Position numbers and translations under genes: made by a program | The notes under the pieces: model-generated | The model's database searches: none | What the model was told of the DNA's origin: nothing | The model's input: the letters and a program-made list of their open reading frames with translations, nothing else | From: Thiodiazotropha sp040506975 | GTDB lineage: Bacteria > Pseudomonadota > Gammaproteobacteria > Chromatiales > Chromatiaceae | Direction of reading: 5' to 3' | DNA length: 64,000 nt | Assembly: GCA_965211775.1 (NCBI GenBank) | Contig: OZ242974.1 | Location: 992,001 to 1,056,000 of the forward strand | In this document: positions 1 through 8,692 of the stretch, piece after piece | Numbering within the stretch: the first letter of the stretch is position 1 | How the letters are laid out: each line of letters begins with the position of its first letter

Positions 1-2
1 CA

Positions 3-923
3 CTCTATCCGCATGACGACGACACTCCCGTGGGTCTGATGCAAAAGGCGAGTTCGGCCCGGTTTGCCGCCAAGCGGGAACAGGGAAGCAACAACATCCA
101 CTTCTTCTCACCCGATATCAACCGGGATGCCTATCACAAGGTCTGGTTGGAGAGTCAGTTGCACAAGGCGATCGTTCGCTCTCACTTTGAACTGGTCTAC
201 CAGCCGAAATTCGATCTGAAGAGTGGACGCATCGTTTGTATGGAGGCGCTGGCTCGATGGCCTCACGCAAAGGTCGGCTTGATACCTCCATCAGAGTTTA
301 TTCCGGTCGCGGAAAGTACCGGGTTGATACATAAACTGGGAATATGGGTGTTGAGACAGGCAATCCTGGATCTGAAATATTGGCATGACGCGGGTTATTC
401 TGATCTCCGAGTTGCCGTCAATCTTTCAGCCGTGCAGTTACGCAAAACGAAACTCACTCAAAAGGTGCTTGAATGCTGTGAAAAAACAGGCATTGATCCC
501 AGCTATGTGGAACTCGAGATAACCGAAAGCGCACTGGTGGAAAATTACAGTCAAACCACGCCGGTCATGCAGGCAATGAGCGAGGCCGGTATTCATTTCA
601 CACTGGATGATTTCGGCAAGGGTTTTTCATCGCTCAGCTATCTCAGAGTATTGCCAATCGACGCAATCAAGATAGACCACTCATTTATCGAAGAGACACT
701 GCCGACTGAATATGACCAGACCATCATTAACGGCATCATTTCCCTGGCCAGGGGGCTGCGTCTGAGAGTCACCGCCGAAGGTGTTGAGACCGAAAACCAG
801 AGAATGGTATTGACCAGGCTTGGATGTGATGAGGTCCAAGGTACGCTCTATTGTGAGCCGGTTTCGTCTGGACAGGCGTTATCCCTGTTGCAAACCTATA
901 ATCAGACTGGCGGCGAGGAATAG
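3..923 (+). CDS. C-terminal part of a GGDEF-EAL protein (c-di-GMP phosphodiesterase), cut by window start
   Basis: The reading frame is open to the window edge, so the start lies outside. The first 40 or so codons resemble the end of a GGDEF domain (an 'LYPHDDDTP' stretch, then an 'AKREQGSNN' helix). An EAL domain fills the rest. It shows the signature EAL in 'MEALARW', the NLS motif, 'EITES', the DDFG loop with 'IKID' after it, 'AEGVET' and a final 'VQG'. These are the metal-binding and catalytic positions of active EAL phosphodiesterases, so hydrolysis of c-di-GMP is likely. Whether the GGDEF half is active and which sensor domains precede it cannot be seen. The gene ends with TAG and is followed by about 210 bp without a gene. 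An internal ATG at 30 is not the true start. Confidence 0.9.
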   Translation, partial: LYPHDDDTPVGLMQKASSARFAAKREQGSNNIHFFSPDINRDAYHKVWLESQLHKAIVRSHFELVYQPKFDLKSGRIVCMEALARWPHAKVGLIPPSEFIPVAESTGLIHKLGIWVLRQAILDLKYWHDAGYSDLRVAVNLSAVQLRKTKLTQKVLECCEKTGIDPSYVELEITESALVENYSQTTPVMQAMSEAGIHFTLDDFGKGFSSLSYLRVLPIDAIKIDHSFIEETLPTEYDQTIINGIISLARGLRLRVTAEGVETENQRMVLTRLGCDEVQGTLYCEPVSSGQALSLLQTYNQTGGEE

Positions 924-981
924 CCGTTCAGCCTTTGTGTCCGCAGAGTCGTGGGATACGGTCTTGCAACGCCGGATATTG

Positions 982-1012
982 GGGCCAATTGGATTAGCGT
1001 TAACAGGCCCTA
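982..1012. repeat. Solo copy of the MITE terminal repeat
   Basis: These 31 bases match the right end of the complete inverted-repeat element at 33772-34090 at 29 of 31 positions, including the final 'GTTAACAGGCCCTA'. No matching left end or internal sequence was found nearby. It lies between the EAL gene and apbE and looks like a remnant or a solo end of the same element family. Confidence 0.75.
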
Positions 1013-1136
1013 AGATACCAAGATTGAGTCAGGGCAGGCCATACTCTGAATGCCGGCTTGCGTTAAACAGCTGCACAAGCACCGTTCGAATGGGTATAGT
1101 TGCGCTTCAGATGACCAGCTATCCGAAGGTTACAAA

Positions 1137-2192
1137 GTGCAATTGAGCTGTCGTATATTGCTGATGATTGTTGTGCTGGTTGGTATTGCCGCCTGTGAAC
1201 GAGCGCCTCGGGATCATCAGCAGACCCTGCTGGTGTTCGGCACCCTGCTGGATATCAAGGCCTATACCGATAACCCGGCAGAGTTCGACGCTGCGGTACA
1301 GGGTCTGGAGCGGATATTTCAGGGTATGCATAGGGAGTGGCATGCCTGGAAGGGAGATGGCGAGCTTGTTCGTCTCAACAGGGCCATTGGGCGGGGCGAT
1401 GCCATGACCGTCTCCCCTGAGCTGGCGGAATTACTGCTTCGGGCCAAACGGTATGCGGAGCAGAGTGATCATCTTTTCAATCCTGCGATAGGCGGACTGA
1501 TAGCGGAGTGGGGTTTTCATAGCGATGAACCCCCGGGAGGGCCTCCGCCGGATGGCAATAGGATTGCGTCATTGATCGAGGCGGCGCCCACCATGGCCCA
1601 GCTTACCTTTGAACGGAATCGCATTCTCTCTTCCAATCAGGCAGTGGTTTTGGATCTGGGAGCCTTCGCCAAGGGATATGCCTTGAATCTGGCGGTACGG
1701 CAGTTGAAGCGGGCCGGTATCGCCCACGCCATCGTCAATGCAGGTGGGGATCTCTGTGTCTCCGGTCGGCATGGTGACCGGCCCTGGAAGATCGGTATCC
1801 GCAATCCGTTGGGAGAAGGGGTGATCGCATCAGTCAAGGTGTCAGATGGTGAGTGTGTGCTTACTTCAGGGAACTATGAGCGATACAGGGAGTATGAAGG
1901 GATACGCTATGCCCATATTCTCGATCCGCGAACAGGTTATCCGGTGGAGCACGTGGCCTCGGCGACGGTGATCAGTATGGATGGTGGGCTGGCCGATGCC
2001 GCTGCCACCGCCTTGAGTGTCGCCGGTCTCGGGCAGTGGGAGGGCATTGCCGCACAGATGGGTATAAACGAGGTGATGTTGGTGGACGAGAACGGTGATG
2101 TCCATCTTTCCCCAAGTATGCGTGACCGTATCGAATTTCAGCAACACATCGACCGGGTTATCGTCTCTCCCCGGCTGAACGCCGGATACTGA
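1137..2192 (+). CDS. apbE: FAD:protein FMN transferase, lipoprotein (ApbE family)
   Basis: ApbE attaches FMN covalently to threonine in target flavoproteins such as NqrB/NqrC and RnfG/RnfD, outside the cytoplasmic membrane. I chose the GTG at 1137 because GAAGG stands about eight bases upstream and because it leaves a compact lipoprotein signal: a hydrophobic stretch ending in 'VGIAAC', with Cys20 as the lipidation site. The frame extends upstream to 1050 but that part looks non-coding. Family motifs are present: 'GELVRLN', 'DLGAFAKGYALN', 'NAGGDL', 'HILDPRTGYPV' and the Mg-binding 'DGGLADAAATAL'. Length (351 residues) is normal. No Nqr, Rnf or other obvious flavoprotein substrate gene is adjacent. 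The downstream gene bioA is convergent, with only 45 bp between the stops. Confidence 0.92.
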   Translation: MQLSCRILLMIVVLVGIAACERAPRDHQQTLLVFGTLLDIKAYTDNPAEFDAAVQGLERIFQGMHREWHAWKGDGELVRLNRAIGRGDAMTVSPELAELLLRAKRYAEQSDHLFNPAIGGLIAEWGFHSDEPPGGPPPDGNRIASLIEAAPTMAQLTFERNRILSSNQAVVLDLGAFAKGYALNLAVRQLKRAGIAHAIVNAGGDLCVSGRHGDRPWKIGIRNPLGEGVIASVKVSDGECVLTSGNYERYREYEGIRYAHILDPRTGYPVEHVASATVISMDGGLADAAATALSVAGLGQWEGIAAQMGINEVMLVDENGDVHLSPSMRDRIEFQQHIDRVIVSPRLNAGY

Positions 2193-2237
2193 TCGGCCGC
2201 TACCGTATAGGGCCAATTGAGTGAGTGTCAGCAGGCG

Positions 2238-3527
2238 CTAGATCGGACACTTCTCAACGACCTTGACAACCGCCGAGGTCAGGGTATTGAGATCATCCTG
2301 GTCGATAATGTAGGGAGGCATCAGGTAGACCAGCTTGCCGAAGGGTCTGACCCACACTCCGGCATCGACGAAACAGGGTTGTACCTGTTTCATATCCACA
2401 GGTTTCTTCATCTCCACTACCCCGATGGCGCCCAGCACACGCACCTCATTGACCTGTGGTAGCTCCCGGCAGGGTGCCAGCCCTTGCTGCAGACCGGTTT
2501 CGATCTGCTTGATCCGTTCCTGCCATGGGGAGCCGAGCAGCAGATTCAGGCTGGCCAATGCGGCGCTGCAGGCCAGGGGATTGGCCATGAAGGTGGGTCC
2601 ATGCATAAACAGGCCGGGATCGCCCTGGCTGATGGTTTTACTGACCTCTTCAGTGGTCAGGGTTGCCGCCAGGCTCATGGTGCCGCCAGTGAGTGATTTC
2701 CCGACACACATGATATCGGCGGAGATATCGGCGTGTTCGCAGGCGAAGAGCTTGCCTGTGCGGCCGAATCCGGTGGCGATCTCATCGAGGATCAGCAGCA
2801 CGCCATATTGATCGCAGAGTCTGCGCACCTCTTTCAGATATTCACTGGAGTAGAAACGCATGCCACCGGTTCCCTGCACGATAGGTTCCAGGATAACGGC
2901 GGCCGTATGCGAGTGGTGTTTCCTGAGTTTTTTCCTCAGCGCCTTGGCGCCGTCCCCCTTACAGGGGTGGCCGAAGTAACAGCCGGGTGCATCGACAAAG
3001 AGTTGCTGCGGCAGGATCCCCGAGAATAGGCTGTGCATGCCGGTATCCGGATCGCACACGGACATGGCGCCGAATGTGTCGCCATGGTACCCCCTGCGGA
3101 TAGTAAGAAAGCGCTGCTTCTCCGGCAGCGCTTTGTCGTGCCAGTACTGAATGGCCATCTTCATCGCCACTTCCACGGCAACCGATCCGGAATCGGCAAA
3201 AAAGACGGTCTGTAGTGGGCCGGGGGTGATTTCGATCAGTTTTTCCGCCAGTGCCACGGCGGGTTGATGGGTGAGACCCCCGAACATGACATGGGGCATG
3301 GTATCCAGTTGCTGTTGTATAGCCCGTTTCAATTCCGGGTGGTTATAGCCGTGGATGGCGCACCACCAGGATGACATGCCATCGATCAGCTCCCGTCCAT
3401 CCGCCAGCCTCAGCCGTACCCCGTCCGCTGAGGCGACGGGAAAAACCGGCAAGTCGGAGCCGACGGCGCTGTAGGGGTGCCATACATGTTGTTTGTCGAA
3501 GTCGATCCAGTCCAAATTTTCACTCAT
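2238..3527 (-). CDS. bioA: Adenosylmethionine-8-amino-7-oxononanoate aminotransferase
   Basis: BioA makes 7,8-diaminopelargonate in biotin synthesis using S-adenosylmethionine as amino donor, in the cytosol with PLP. The N-terminus 'DFDKQHVWHPY' is typical of BioA. The fold-type I aminotransferase core shows 'GMSSWWCAIHGYNHPEL', 'DSGSVAVEVAMKMA', 'RRGYHGDTFGAMSVCDP', 'LILDEIATGFGRTGK' and the PLP lysine in 'CVGKSLTGG'. Length (429 residues) is normal. It stands alone here: bioB, bioF and bioD are not in the window. It is convergent with apbE. Its last bases overlap a sequence weakly resembling a repeat end (see rejected items). Confidence 0.95.
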   Translation of the reverse strand: MSENLDWIDFDKQHVWHPYSAVGSDLPVFPVASADGVRLRLADGRELIDGMSSWWCAIHGYNHPELKRAIQQQLDTMPHVMFGGLTHQPAVALAEKLIEITPGPLQTVFFADSGSVAVEVAMKMAIQYWHDKALPEKQRFLTIRRGYHGDTFGAMSVCDPDTGMHSLFSGILPQQLFVDAPGCYFGHPCKGDGAKALRKKLRKHHSHTAAVILEPIVQGTGGMRFYSSEYLKEVRRLCDQYGVLLILDEIATGFGRTGKLFACEHADISADIMCVGKSLTGGTMSLAATLTTEEVSKTISQGDPGLFMHGPTFMANPLACSAALASLNLLLGSPWQERIKQIETGLQQGLAPCRELPQVNEVRVLGAIGVVEMKKPVDMKQVQPCFVDAGVWVRPFGKLVYLMPPYIIDQDDLNTLTSAVVKVVEKCPI

Positions 3528-3990
3528 GTTCGCTGAAGTGGTCTCATATGGGCGAGTTTGACAGATTTATCGCCTCGTCAGGCGATCGAGCCAAGGTTTA
3601 CCCCGTAACTCATCTAATCGTTTGTCAACTGGCGTAATAGTTTAACGCCGCATGTTACAGCATTATGACGAGATCGCGTCATTGTGCGTCTCAGTAAATG
3701 TGCACATCGCATCCAACATGCTTATTTGGTAATTATTTGTATTAATAACAGTTAGTTACAGGCCTGCGTGCGGGTGCTGCAAAACCCCTTCCAGGGAGCC
3801 TGTAAACGATTTATAGTGTCGCCGGTCGGGTAGTGTAATCCGTCGCCGGGGAGAGGTTAACAGATAATAATCAAGGGTGTTGCCGGGTTAATACCAATGA
3901 AGATATAAATAATCAGGTGATTTACACTCCCGAATAACGACCCTATGGGCCAGTAAATCGGTCCCAGCCTTAAAAAAAGAGGAGAATGAT
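3528..3990. other. Intergenic region between bioA and the CDGSH gene
   Basis: About 460 bp with no convincing gene. It must hold the divergent promoters of bioA and the CDGSH gene. An inverted repeat TTACAGGC/GCCTGTAA with a loop of about 36 bases lies around 3757-3804. The stretch 3715-3760 is AT-rich. I see no clear terminator or riboswitch. Confidence 0.5.
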
Positions 3991-4236
3991 ATGGGCAAAC
4001 CTGTAGTAGCCGCAAAGCAACCTATCGATGTGGATCTTGTCGCTGGCAAAGAGTACTGGTGGTGCGCATGCGGACGTTCATCCGGCCAACCCTTCTGTGA
4101 CGGCTCACATCAGGGTACTGGGATCGAACCACTTGGATTCAAGGCGGATAAGAACGGTGAGGCCTGGCTCTGTCGCTGTAAACAGACAAAAAATCCGCCC
4201 TATTGCGATGGCAGTCATAAACAGGTCGATGATTGA
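3991..4236 (+). CDS. Two-motif CDGSH iron-sulfur protein
   Basis: An 81-residue protein with two CDGSH iron-sulfur motifs: 'WCACGRSSGQPFCDGSH' (about residues 23-39) and 'LCRCKQTKNPPYCDGSH' (about 58-74). Each supplies the three Cys and one His that bind a redox-active [2Fe-2S] cluster in this family. There is no signal peptide or membrane segment, so it should be a small soluble cytosolic protein. A strong ribosome binding site (GAGGAG) precedes the ATG at the right spacing. The family's role in bacteria is poorly defined, with iron-sulfur or redox handling usually proposed. It is probably monocistronic, since the next gene is on the opposite strand and convergent. Confidence 0.9.
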   Translation: MGKPVVAAKQPIDVDLVAGKEYWWCACGRSSGQPFCDGSHQGTGIEPLGFKADKNGEAWLCRCKQTKNPPYCDGSHKQVDD

Positions 4237-4266
4237 TCATCAATCATGCGAAAAAGGGCCTGAAAC

Positions 4267-5394
4267 TCACCCTTCGCTGGAATTGATTTCATTGGGAAGC
4301 GCTTTGTCGGTGTGGTGATATTCGATGCGATTTCGGCCATTGGCTTTTGCCGTATAGAGGGCTTGGTCGGCATTTGCCAGGAGCCGTTCCCCATCGGCCT
4401 TCTGTTGGGATTTGCTCGATAAAGGCAGGGTTTCACTGACTCCGATCGATACACTCAATTGCAGTGTTGAGCCATTGTCCAGCGGGATCGGTTGGGAGTT
4501 GACTTCCATGCGGATCCGTTCAGCCAGCATCAATGCCTCGTTGAGGCAGGTTTGGGGAAGCAGCAGTGCGAACTCCTCCCCGCCAAACCGGGTGGCGATA
4601 TCACTGGCGCGCAGCTGGGAACGGATGCGGTTTGCCAGTTCTCTTAAAACGGTGTCGCCTGCCTGGTGGCCGTAGGTGTCGTTGATCTGTTTGAAATGGT
4701 CGGCATCGATGAACAGGCAGCTTAAGGGTTGGCGATAGCGACCGGCACGGGCGAGCTCTTCATCGAGGCGCCGATCCAGGTAACGGCGATTGTGAAGTTC
4801 GGTCAATGGATCGGTGAGGCAGCTGATCAAGATATGTTCTCGGTTGACAGTGTTCTCCAAACAGACGCTGCATATGGTGGCGAGGCGGGCGAGGAAATCG
4901 GTGGCGAGCTGGCGCGAAAAGCGGCTCTGTTCACTGCTGCCCAGATTGATGCTGCCAATCAGTCTGTTGTGTCGAACCATGGGCAGTATGGCTATGCTCT
5001 TGACGCCCGCAGGATCAGAGAATAGCAAGTCATACTCAGGGCTTAAAAAAGAACCAAGCCAGGGACTGCGCAGTCGCTGAAATCGAGGATTGACTGTAAC
5101 CATGTCATCGACGAATTCGAGTAACGGAAAGGCCTTCTCATCCAGGCCGTTTTTATATAGCAGATGTCGGATTTCGTGATTGGGATCGTGCAGCATTAGA
5201 TGAAGGGATTCGATCTCAAAGGAGGTTTTGAGTCCTTCAGTCATGCAGCTAAGGAGTTCAGGCAGCGTCTCGGCGCCCAACAGCTCCAGTTCTCGGGCAT
5301 GAAAACGCCCCAGTGTCTCCTGGTTCTCCTGCGCCTTTCGGGTTAACTCCCGAAGGCGTGCGTGGAGGAGTCGGTTCTCTTTTTTCAGGTCCAT
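4267..5394 (-). CDS. Diguanylate cyclase with N-terminal DUF484/GAF-like domain
   Basis: The N-terminus begins with a coiled coil ('KKENRLLHARLRELTRKAQE'), followed by a DUF484/GAF-like sensory domain to about residue 200. A GGDEF domain follows ('DPLTELHNRRYLD', 'FIDADHFKQINDTYGH', 'RFGGEEF'). The GGEEF active site and an RxxD inhibitory site ('RASD', five residues before it) are intact. The enzyme should therefore make c-di-GMP from GTP and be product-inhibited. No membrane segment is seen. I chose the ATG at 5394; a GTG at 5406 is in frame. The ligand of the GAF-like domain cannot be told. It ends 30 bp from the convergent CDGSH gene. Confidence 0.88.
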   Translation of the reverse strand: MDLKKENRLLHARLRELTRKAQENQETLGRFHARELELLGAETLPELLSCMTEGLKTSFEIESLHLMLHDPNHEIRHLLYKNGLDEKAFPLLEFVDDMVTVNPRFQRLRSPWLGSFLSPEYDLLFSDPAGVKSIAILPMVRHNRLIGSINLGSSEQSRFSRQLATDFLARLATICSVCLENTVNREHILISCLTDPLTELHNRRYLDRRLDEELARAGRYRQPLSCLFIDADHFKQINDTYGHQAGDTVLRELANRIRSQLRASDIATRFGGEEFALLLPQTCLNEALMLAERIRMEVNSQPIPLDNGSTLQLSVSIGVSETLPLSSKSQQKADGERLLANADQALYTAKANGRNRIEYHHTDKALPNEINSSEG

Positions 5395-5452
5395 TGTGCT
5401 GCACACAGATCAACTGGTCAGTCATATCGGCTTAGCGGTGTGCATCTTGAGA

Positions 5453-6490
5453 CTAGAAGCCGCTATTGACGCGCCAGCGCTGATAATTGGGTTCGGCGAC
5501 ATATCCTCGGCTGGTGATGAAATTGATGACTTTGCGCAGACGATAGAAACGGACGACAGAGTCGACGCGAATGATCTCATTGCCCTGTTCATCGAAAAAA
5601 ACCAGCGAGGGGGTGTAGAAGAGCCCGAGGTCCTTGGCCCATTGATAGGCCGTTGTCTTGTCACCGCTGGGCGTGATGACGGGGGTCTTCTCGCCGATAT
5701 CGAGTTGAACGTTATCAAAACCGCGCAGCAGCCTGTCGATGGCCGGGTCACGGAGCGGTTGCCCATGAAGTACGTCACAGGCGTGACAGTTGCCCTGTTC
5801 AAAATAGACCAGCAATGGGCGTTGGCCCGGAAAGCGGCTGCGATCCAGATTGTGCGGCGGCGGGATGAAATAGTCCTCTTCGTTTAAATCCCCCGGTTCG
5901 AAAGCGGTGCCTGATTCACCCCGCGCAAGATAGTCGGGGAATGACTCTTTTTGGTAATGTCCATCGGCGACATATTCGAGGGCGGCGCGAAACTGGTAGG
6001 GTGGATAATAGCCGCGCAGGCGTAATGCCTCATCTCCCTGTTTGTCGTAGAAGATCAGTGAAGGGGTGAAGTTGGTATTCTGCCGCATTGCAAACTCCCG
6101 CTGCGTGATCACCTCCTTATTCAAGGTTGTGACCTCTTCGGTGCTCCAGATATCGATCGGTACGATATCGAAATGCTTGCGGGTGTAGGTGTTGATATCG
6201 CTGAGGCCGAAATTCACATCCAGCAGCATCTTGCAATAGGCGCATCGCTTCTGACCGAAATAGACAATCAGGCCACGCTTGTCGTTCTGTACCGCTTCCT
6301 CGAGGTCGTCGGGCAGATCGAGAAAACTTTTCTTGAACCAGTCGGGGTATTTTAATAACTCTTCAAGCGGGAAGTCGTCAAAAGCATAGACATCACTTTT
6401 GTAGTCGATGGCAAAGGCGTTTGGCTTGAATGCCGCCGCCAGCATCGAAACAACAATTGCGGTGTTGCGGAGTAGCTTGTTCATGGGCAT
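5453..6490 (-). CDS. Exported protein with two thioredoxin-like domains
   Basis: A signal peptide (hydrophobic residues about 8-22, likely cleavage after 'PNAFA') points to the periplasm. Two thioredoxin-fold domains follow in tandem. The first has 'GQKRCAYCKMLL', the second 'EQGNCHACDVLH', each with a CxxC active site. Each is followed by the cis-Pro segment ('NFTPSLIFYD' and 'FYTPSLVFFDEQGNE'). The closest known style is the SoxW/DsbE-like thioredoxins that act on periplasmic thiols. A single protein with two such domains is less usual. The neighbouring diguanylate cyclase gene lies downstream on the same strand about 60 bp away, so the two may be co-transcribed. The start could also be the ATG at 6484. 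Substrate unknown. Confidence 0.8.
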   Translation of the reverse strand: MPMNKLLRNTAIVVSMLAAAFKPNAFAIDYKSDVYAFDDFPLEELLKYPDWFKKSFLDLPDDLEEAVQNDKRGLIVYFGQKRCAYCKMLLDVNFGLSDINTYTRKHFDIVPIDIWSTEEVTTLNKEVITQREFAMRQNTNFTPSLIFYDKQGDEALRLRGYYPPYQFRAALEYVADGHYQKESFPDYLARGESGTAFEPGDLNEEDYFIPPPHNLDRSRFPGQRPLLVYFEQGNCHACDVLHGQPLRDPAIDRLLRGFDNVQLDIGEKTPVITPSGDKTTAYQWAKDLGLFYTPSLVFFDEQGNEIIRVDSVVRFYRLRKVINFITSRGYVAEPNYQRWRVNSGF

Positions 6491-6742
6491 GTTTCACCAG
6501 GGTGATAGTTGTTGCCCGGAGCTTAATTTTATTGGTCCAAACGCCATAATAAGCCGCTTAGACGCTTAACCCGGCTGGAGAAGCGGCCAGTTGTTATAAT
6601 ATTGATATATAAAACGCTACAATATTTCAGGATAAATATAAAGATCAGCATAGTAAATTGAAACCACACCGGTTGGTTGTGAGAAGAATATATACCTCGT
6701 TTTACGGTTTGCACACCACACAACTATTTTTGGGGGAGTAGG

Positions 6743-7297
6743 ATGAATAAGTACCTTTTGCATCTGGCAATTATGAGCCTGCTGGCGTTTCCGCTATATG
6801 CGGCTGTGGATGGCGATCCTGCCGAGTACTGCAAACAGGCCGCTGAACTGTATCAACAGGATGATATCGCGGGTGCCGTTGAGGAGGCCAAGTGGTGTCT
6901 GGACTCACTCGAGCAGATCCAGCAAAGCCGCAAAAGCGATAAGTTCGCAAAGGAGATCGCCGGATGGATGCGTGGCGAGATAAATCAGCAAAAAACCATG
7001 GGTTTTTCCATTATCGAGACCACATACACCAAGGACGGCAAAGCCATAAAAGTCAGCTACAACAGCGGCAGCGGGGGTATGGCTGCCATGTTCAGTCAAA
7101 TGGGTCTGGCTGGCGGAGGTAAGAAGATTCGGCTGGGCCGATACACCGGCATGGTGATGGAACAGGGATCGCGCAACGAGATCATGATCGGACTCAAAAT
7201 GACACCGGGCATGATCAACCTATCTTCCAACGATGCCTCAGTGGAAGAATTGAGGGCCTTCGCCAAGGCGTTCCCCGTGAAGGATATCGATCAATGA
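6743..7297 (+). CDS. Exported protein of unknown function
   Basis: A clear signal peptide (residues 1-20, cleavage after 'PLYAA') begins a 184-residue protein. Residues 27-75 look like a pair of helices of TPR type ('YCKQAAELYQQDDIAGAVEEAKWCLDS', here split around residue 46). The rest is a mixed region with a glycine-rich stretch ('GSGGMAAMF') and no motif I recognise. A strong ribosome binding site (GGGGGAG) precedes the ATG. The 210 bp upstream is very AT-rich and likely holds the promoter. The next gene, cysQ, is convergent with 19 bp between them. I do not recognise the family. Confidence 0.7.
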   Translation: MNKYLLHLAIMSLLAFPLYAAVDGDPAEYCKQAAELYQQDDIAGAVEEAKWCLDSLEQIQQSRKSDKFAKEIAGWMRGEINQQKTMGFSIIETTYTKDGKAIKVSYNSGSGGMAAMFSQMGLAGGGKKIRLGRYTGMVMEQGSRNEIMIGLKMTPGMINLSSNDASVEELRAFAKAFPVKDIDQ

Positions 7298-7316
7298 ACC
7301 GATCCCAGTTACGCGA

Positions 7317-8108
7317 TCAAAGATAATCGGACCATTTCCGGTCGGGATCACCAAAGACCAGAAAGTGCGGGTTAAGCAGTGAATCCTTGGTGTTGTATTC
7401 AAGGGGCTGCAGGTCGAGGGTGGTCACCCTCCCTCCTGCCGCCTCTACAACGGCCTGGGCTGCGGCTGTGTCCCACTCCGAGGTGGGGCCGAGACGCGGA
7501 TAGATATCGGCTCTGCCCTCCGCAACAAGGCAGAGTTTTAAAGAACTGCCCATACTCACCAGTTCATGCGCACCCAGTTTTTCCAGGAACCGCTGTAGCG
7601 AATCGCCGGCATGTGAGCGGCTGCCCGCAACCCGGACAGGTTTTTTGCATCGATCCACGACCCGTATCGACCTGGGCGTATGGTCAGCTTCCTGTTTCCA
7701 GGCGCCGCTGCCATGAATGCCATAGTAGGTTGTACCCAGGACCGGTGCATGAACGACACCCAGGATTGGGGTATTTCTCTCGATGAGGGCGATATTGACA
7801 GTGAATTCACCATTTCGCTTGACGAATTCCCGGGTCCCGTCAAGGGGGTCTATCAGCCAATAGCGTTGCCACTGCCGGCGGGTGGAAAACGGGATCTCGG
7901 ATGACTCTTCAGAGAGCACCGGTATTTCCGGGGTGAGTTGTTCAAGGTTGGAAACAATAAGACGATGCGCCGCGGTATCGGCTGCGGTCAATGGTGAGTT
8001 GTCCTGCTTCTTTTCAACCATGAAATCAGTGTTATAGATGGCCAGGATGGCATCACCAGCCTGGTGGGCCAGTTGCAACAAATCGTTGATTGTGACGGGT
8101 ATGTTCAT
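7317..8108 (-). CDS. cysQ: 3'(2'),5'-bisphosphate nucleotidase
   Basis: CysQ removes the 3'-phosphate from PAP (and PAPS), the by-product of sulfate assimilation, with Mg2+. Motifs of the inositol monophosphatase superfamily are present: 'EKKQDNSPLTAAD', 'SEES', 'WLIDPLDGTREFVKRNGEF' and 'WDTAAAQAVVEAAGG'. I chose the ATG at 8108, one base after the nudE stop; the longer frame would need a TTG at 8135 inside nudE. The order (unknown gene)-nudE-cysQ forms one operon, as in many Gammaproteobacteria. Length (263 residues) is normal. Confidence 0.93.
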   Translation of the reverse strand: MNIPVTINDLLQLAHQAGDAILAIYNTDFMVEKKQDNSPLTAADTAAHRLIVSNLEQLTPEIPVLSEESSEIPFSTRRQWQRYWLIDPLDGTREFVKRNGEFTVNIALIERNTPILGVVHAPVLGTTYYGIHGSGAWKQEADHTPRSIRVVDRCKKPVRVAGSRSHAGDSLQRFLEKLGAHELVSMGSSLKLCLVAEGRADIYPRLGPTSEWDTAAAQAVVEAAGGRVTTLDLQPLEYNTKDSLLNPHFLVFGDPDRKWSDYL

Positions 8109-8109
8109 G

Positions 8110-8676
8110 CTACGGTCTGCTTGGGTTGGCTTCAACAGTACCTAACTGATCCCTGGTTAAATATAGGGCGGCGATAGAGCGGGCCTCGCTAAAATCCGCC
8201 TGGGCGATCAGTTCATCCCATTTCGACAGTTGCCAGGGTACTACTTCGATCGGTTCAGGTTCATCACCGGGTTGTTTATCCGGATATAGATTCTGCGCAA
8301 GAATAACATGGGTCTGGTGACGGATATATGCAGGGGCGATAGTAAACGTTTTTATCATACGCAGGTCGCGGGCTGCGTAGCCGATCTCCTCGCGGATTTC
8401 ACGATTTGCCGCTTGCAGCGGGTCTTCACCCGCCTCCATGCGTCCTTTGGGAAGGCCGAGCTGGTAGTCATTGCTGCCGGCGGAGTATTCGCGGATCAGC
8501 AGAACCGTGTCATCGTCAAGCATCGGCACAATCAGAACAGAACCCCGCTCACCCCCGAGCAAACGTTCATACTGGCGCTGCTGGCCGTTGCTGAATTCAA
8601 GTTGCAACTGTTCGACACGGAACAGCCGGGTCTCAGCGATCAATTGCCGGGAATGGATAGTGGGCAGTTTGGACAT
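8110..8676 (-). CDS. nudE: ADP compounds hydrolase (Nudix)
   Basis: A Nudix hydrolase of 188 residues that cleaves ADP-ribose, NADH and Ap3A-like dinucleotides. The Nudix box is complete: it starts at 'GLPKGRMEAGE' and ends at 'REIREEIGY', supplying the Mg-binding glutamates. The flanking 'YERLLGGERGSVLIVPML' and the downstream 'APAYIRHQTHVILAQNLYP' fit NudE rather than other Nudix proteins. It lies between the unknown exported gene and cysQ in one operon and is close to yrfG, an arrangement common in this class. Confidence 0.92.
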   Translation of the reverse strand: MSKLPTIHSRQLIAETRLFRVEQLQLEFSNGQQRQYERLLGGERGSVLIVPMLDDDTVLLIREYSAGSNDYQLGLPKGRMEAGEDPLQAANREIREEIGYAARDLRMIKTFTIAPAYIRHQTHVILAQNLYPDKQPGDEPEPIEVVPWQLSKWDELIAQADFSEARSIAALYLTRDQLGTVEANPSRP

Positions 8677-8692
8677 AGCTATCAGTGGTCTT

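Noticed and set aside
2210..2240. Possible second solo end of the MITE family at the bioA stop
   Set aside because: It agrees with the 982-1012 end at about 24 of 31 positions, but the agreement is patchy and overlaps the conserved end of a coding region, so chance cannot be excluded.
3594..3656. BirA-type biotin operator upstream of bioA
   Set aside because: GGTTTAC and TTGTCAAC occur, but in the wrong relative order and spacing for the TTGTAAACC-N-GGTTTACAA operator.
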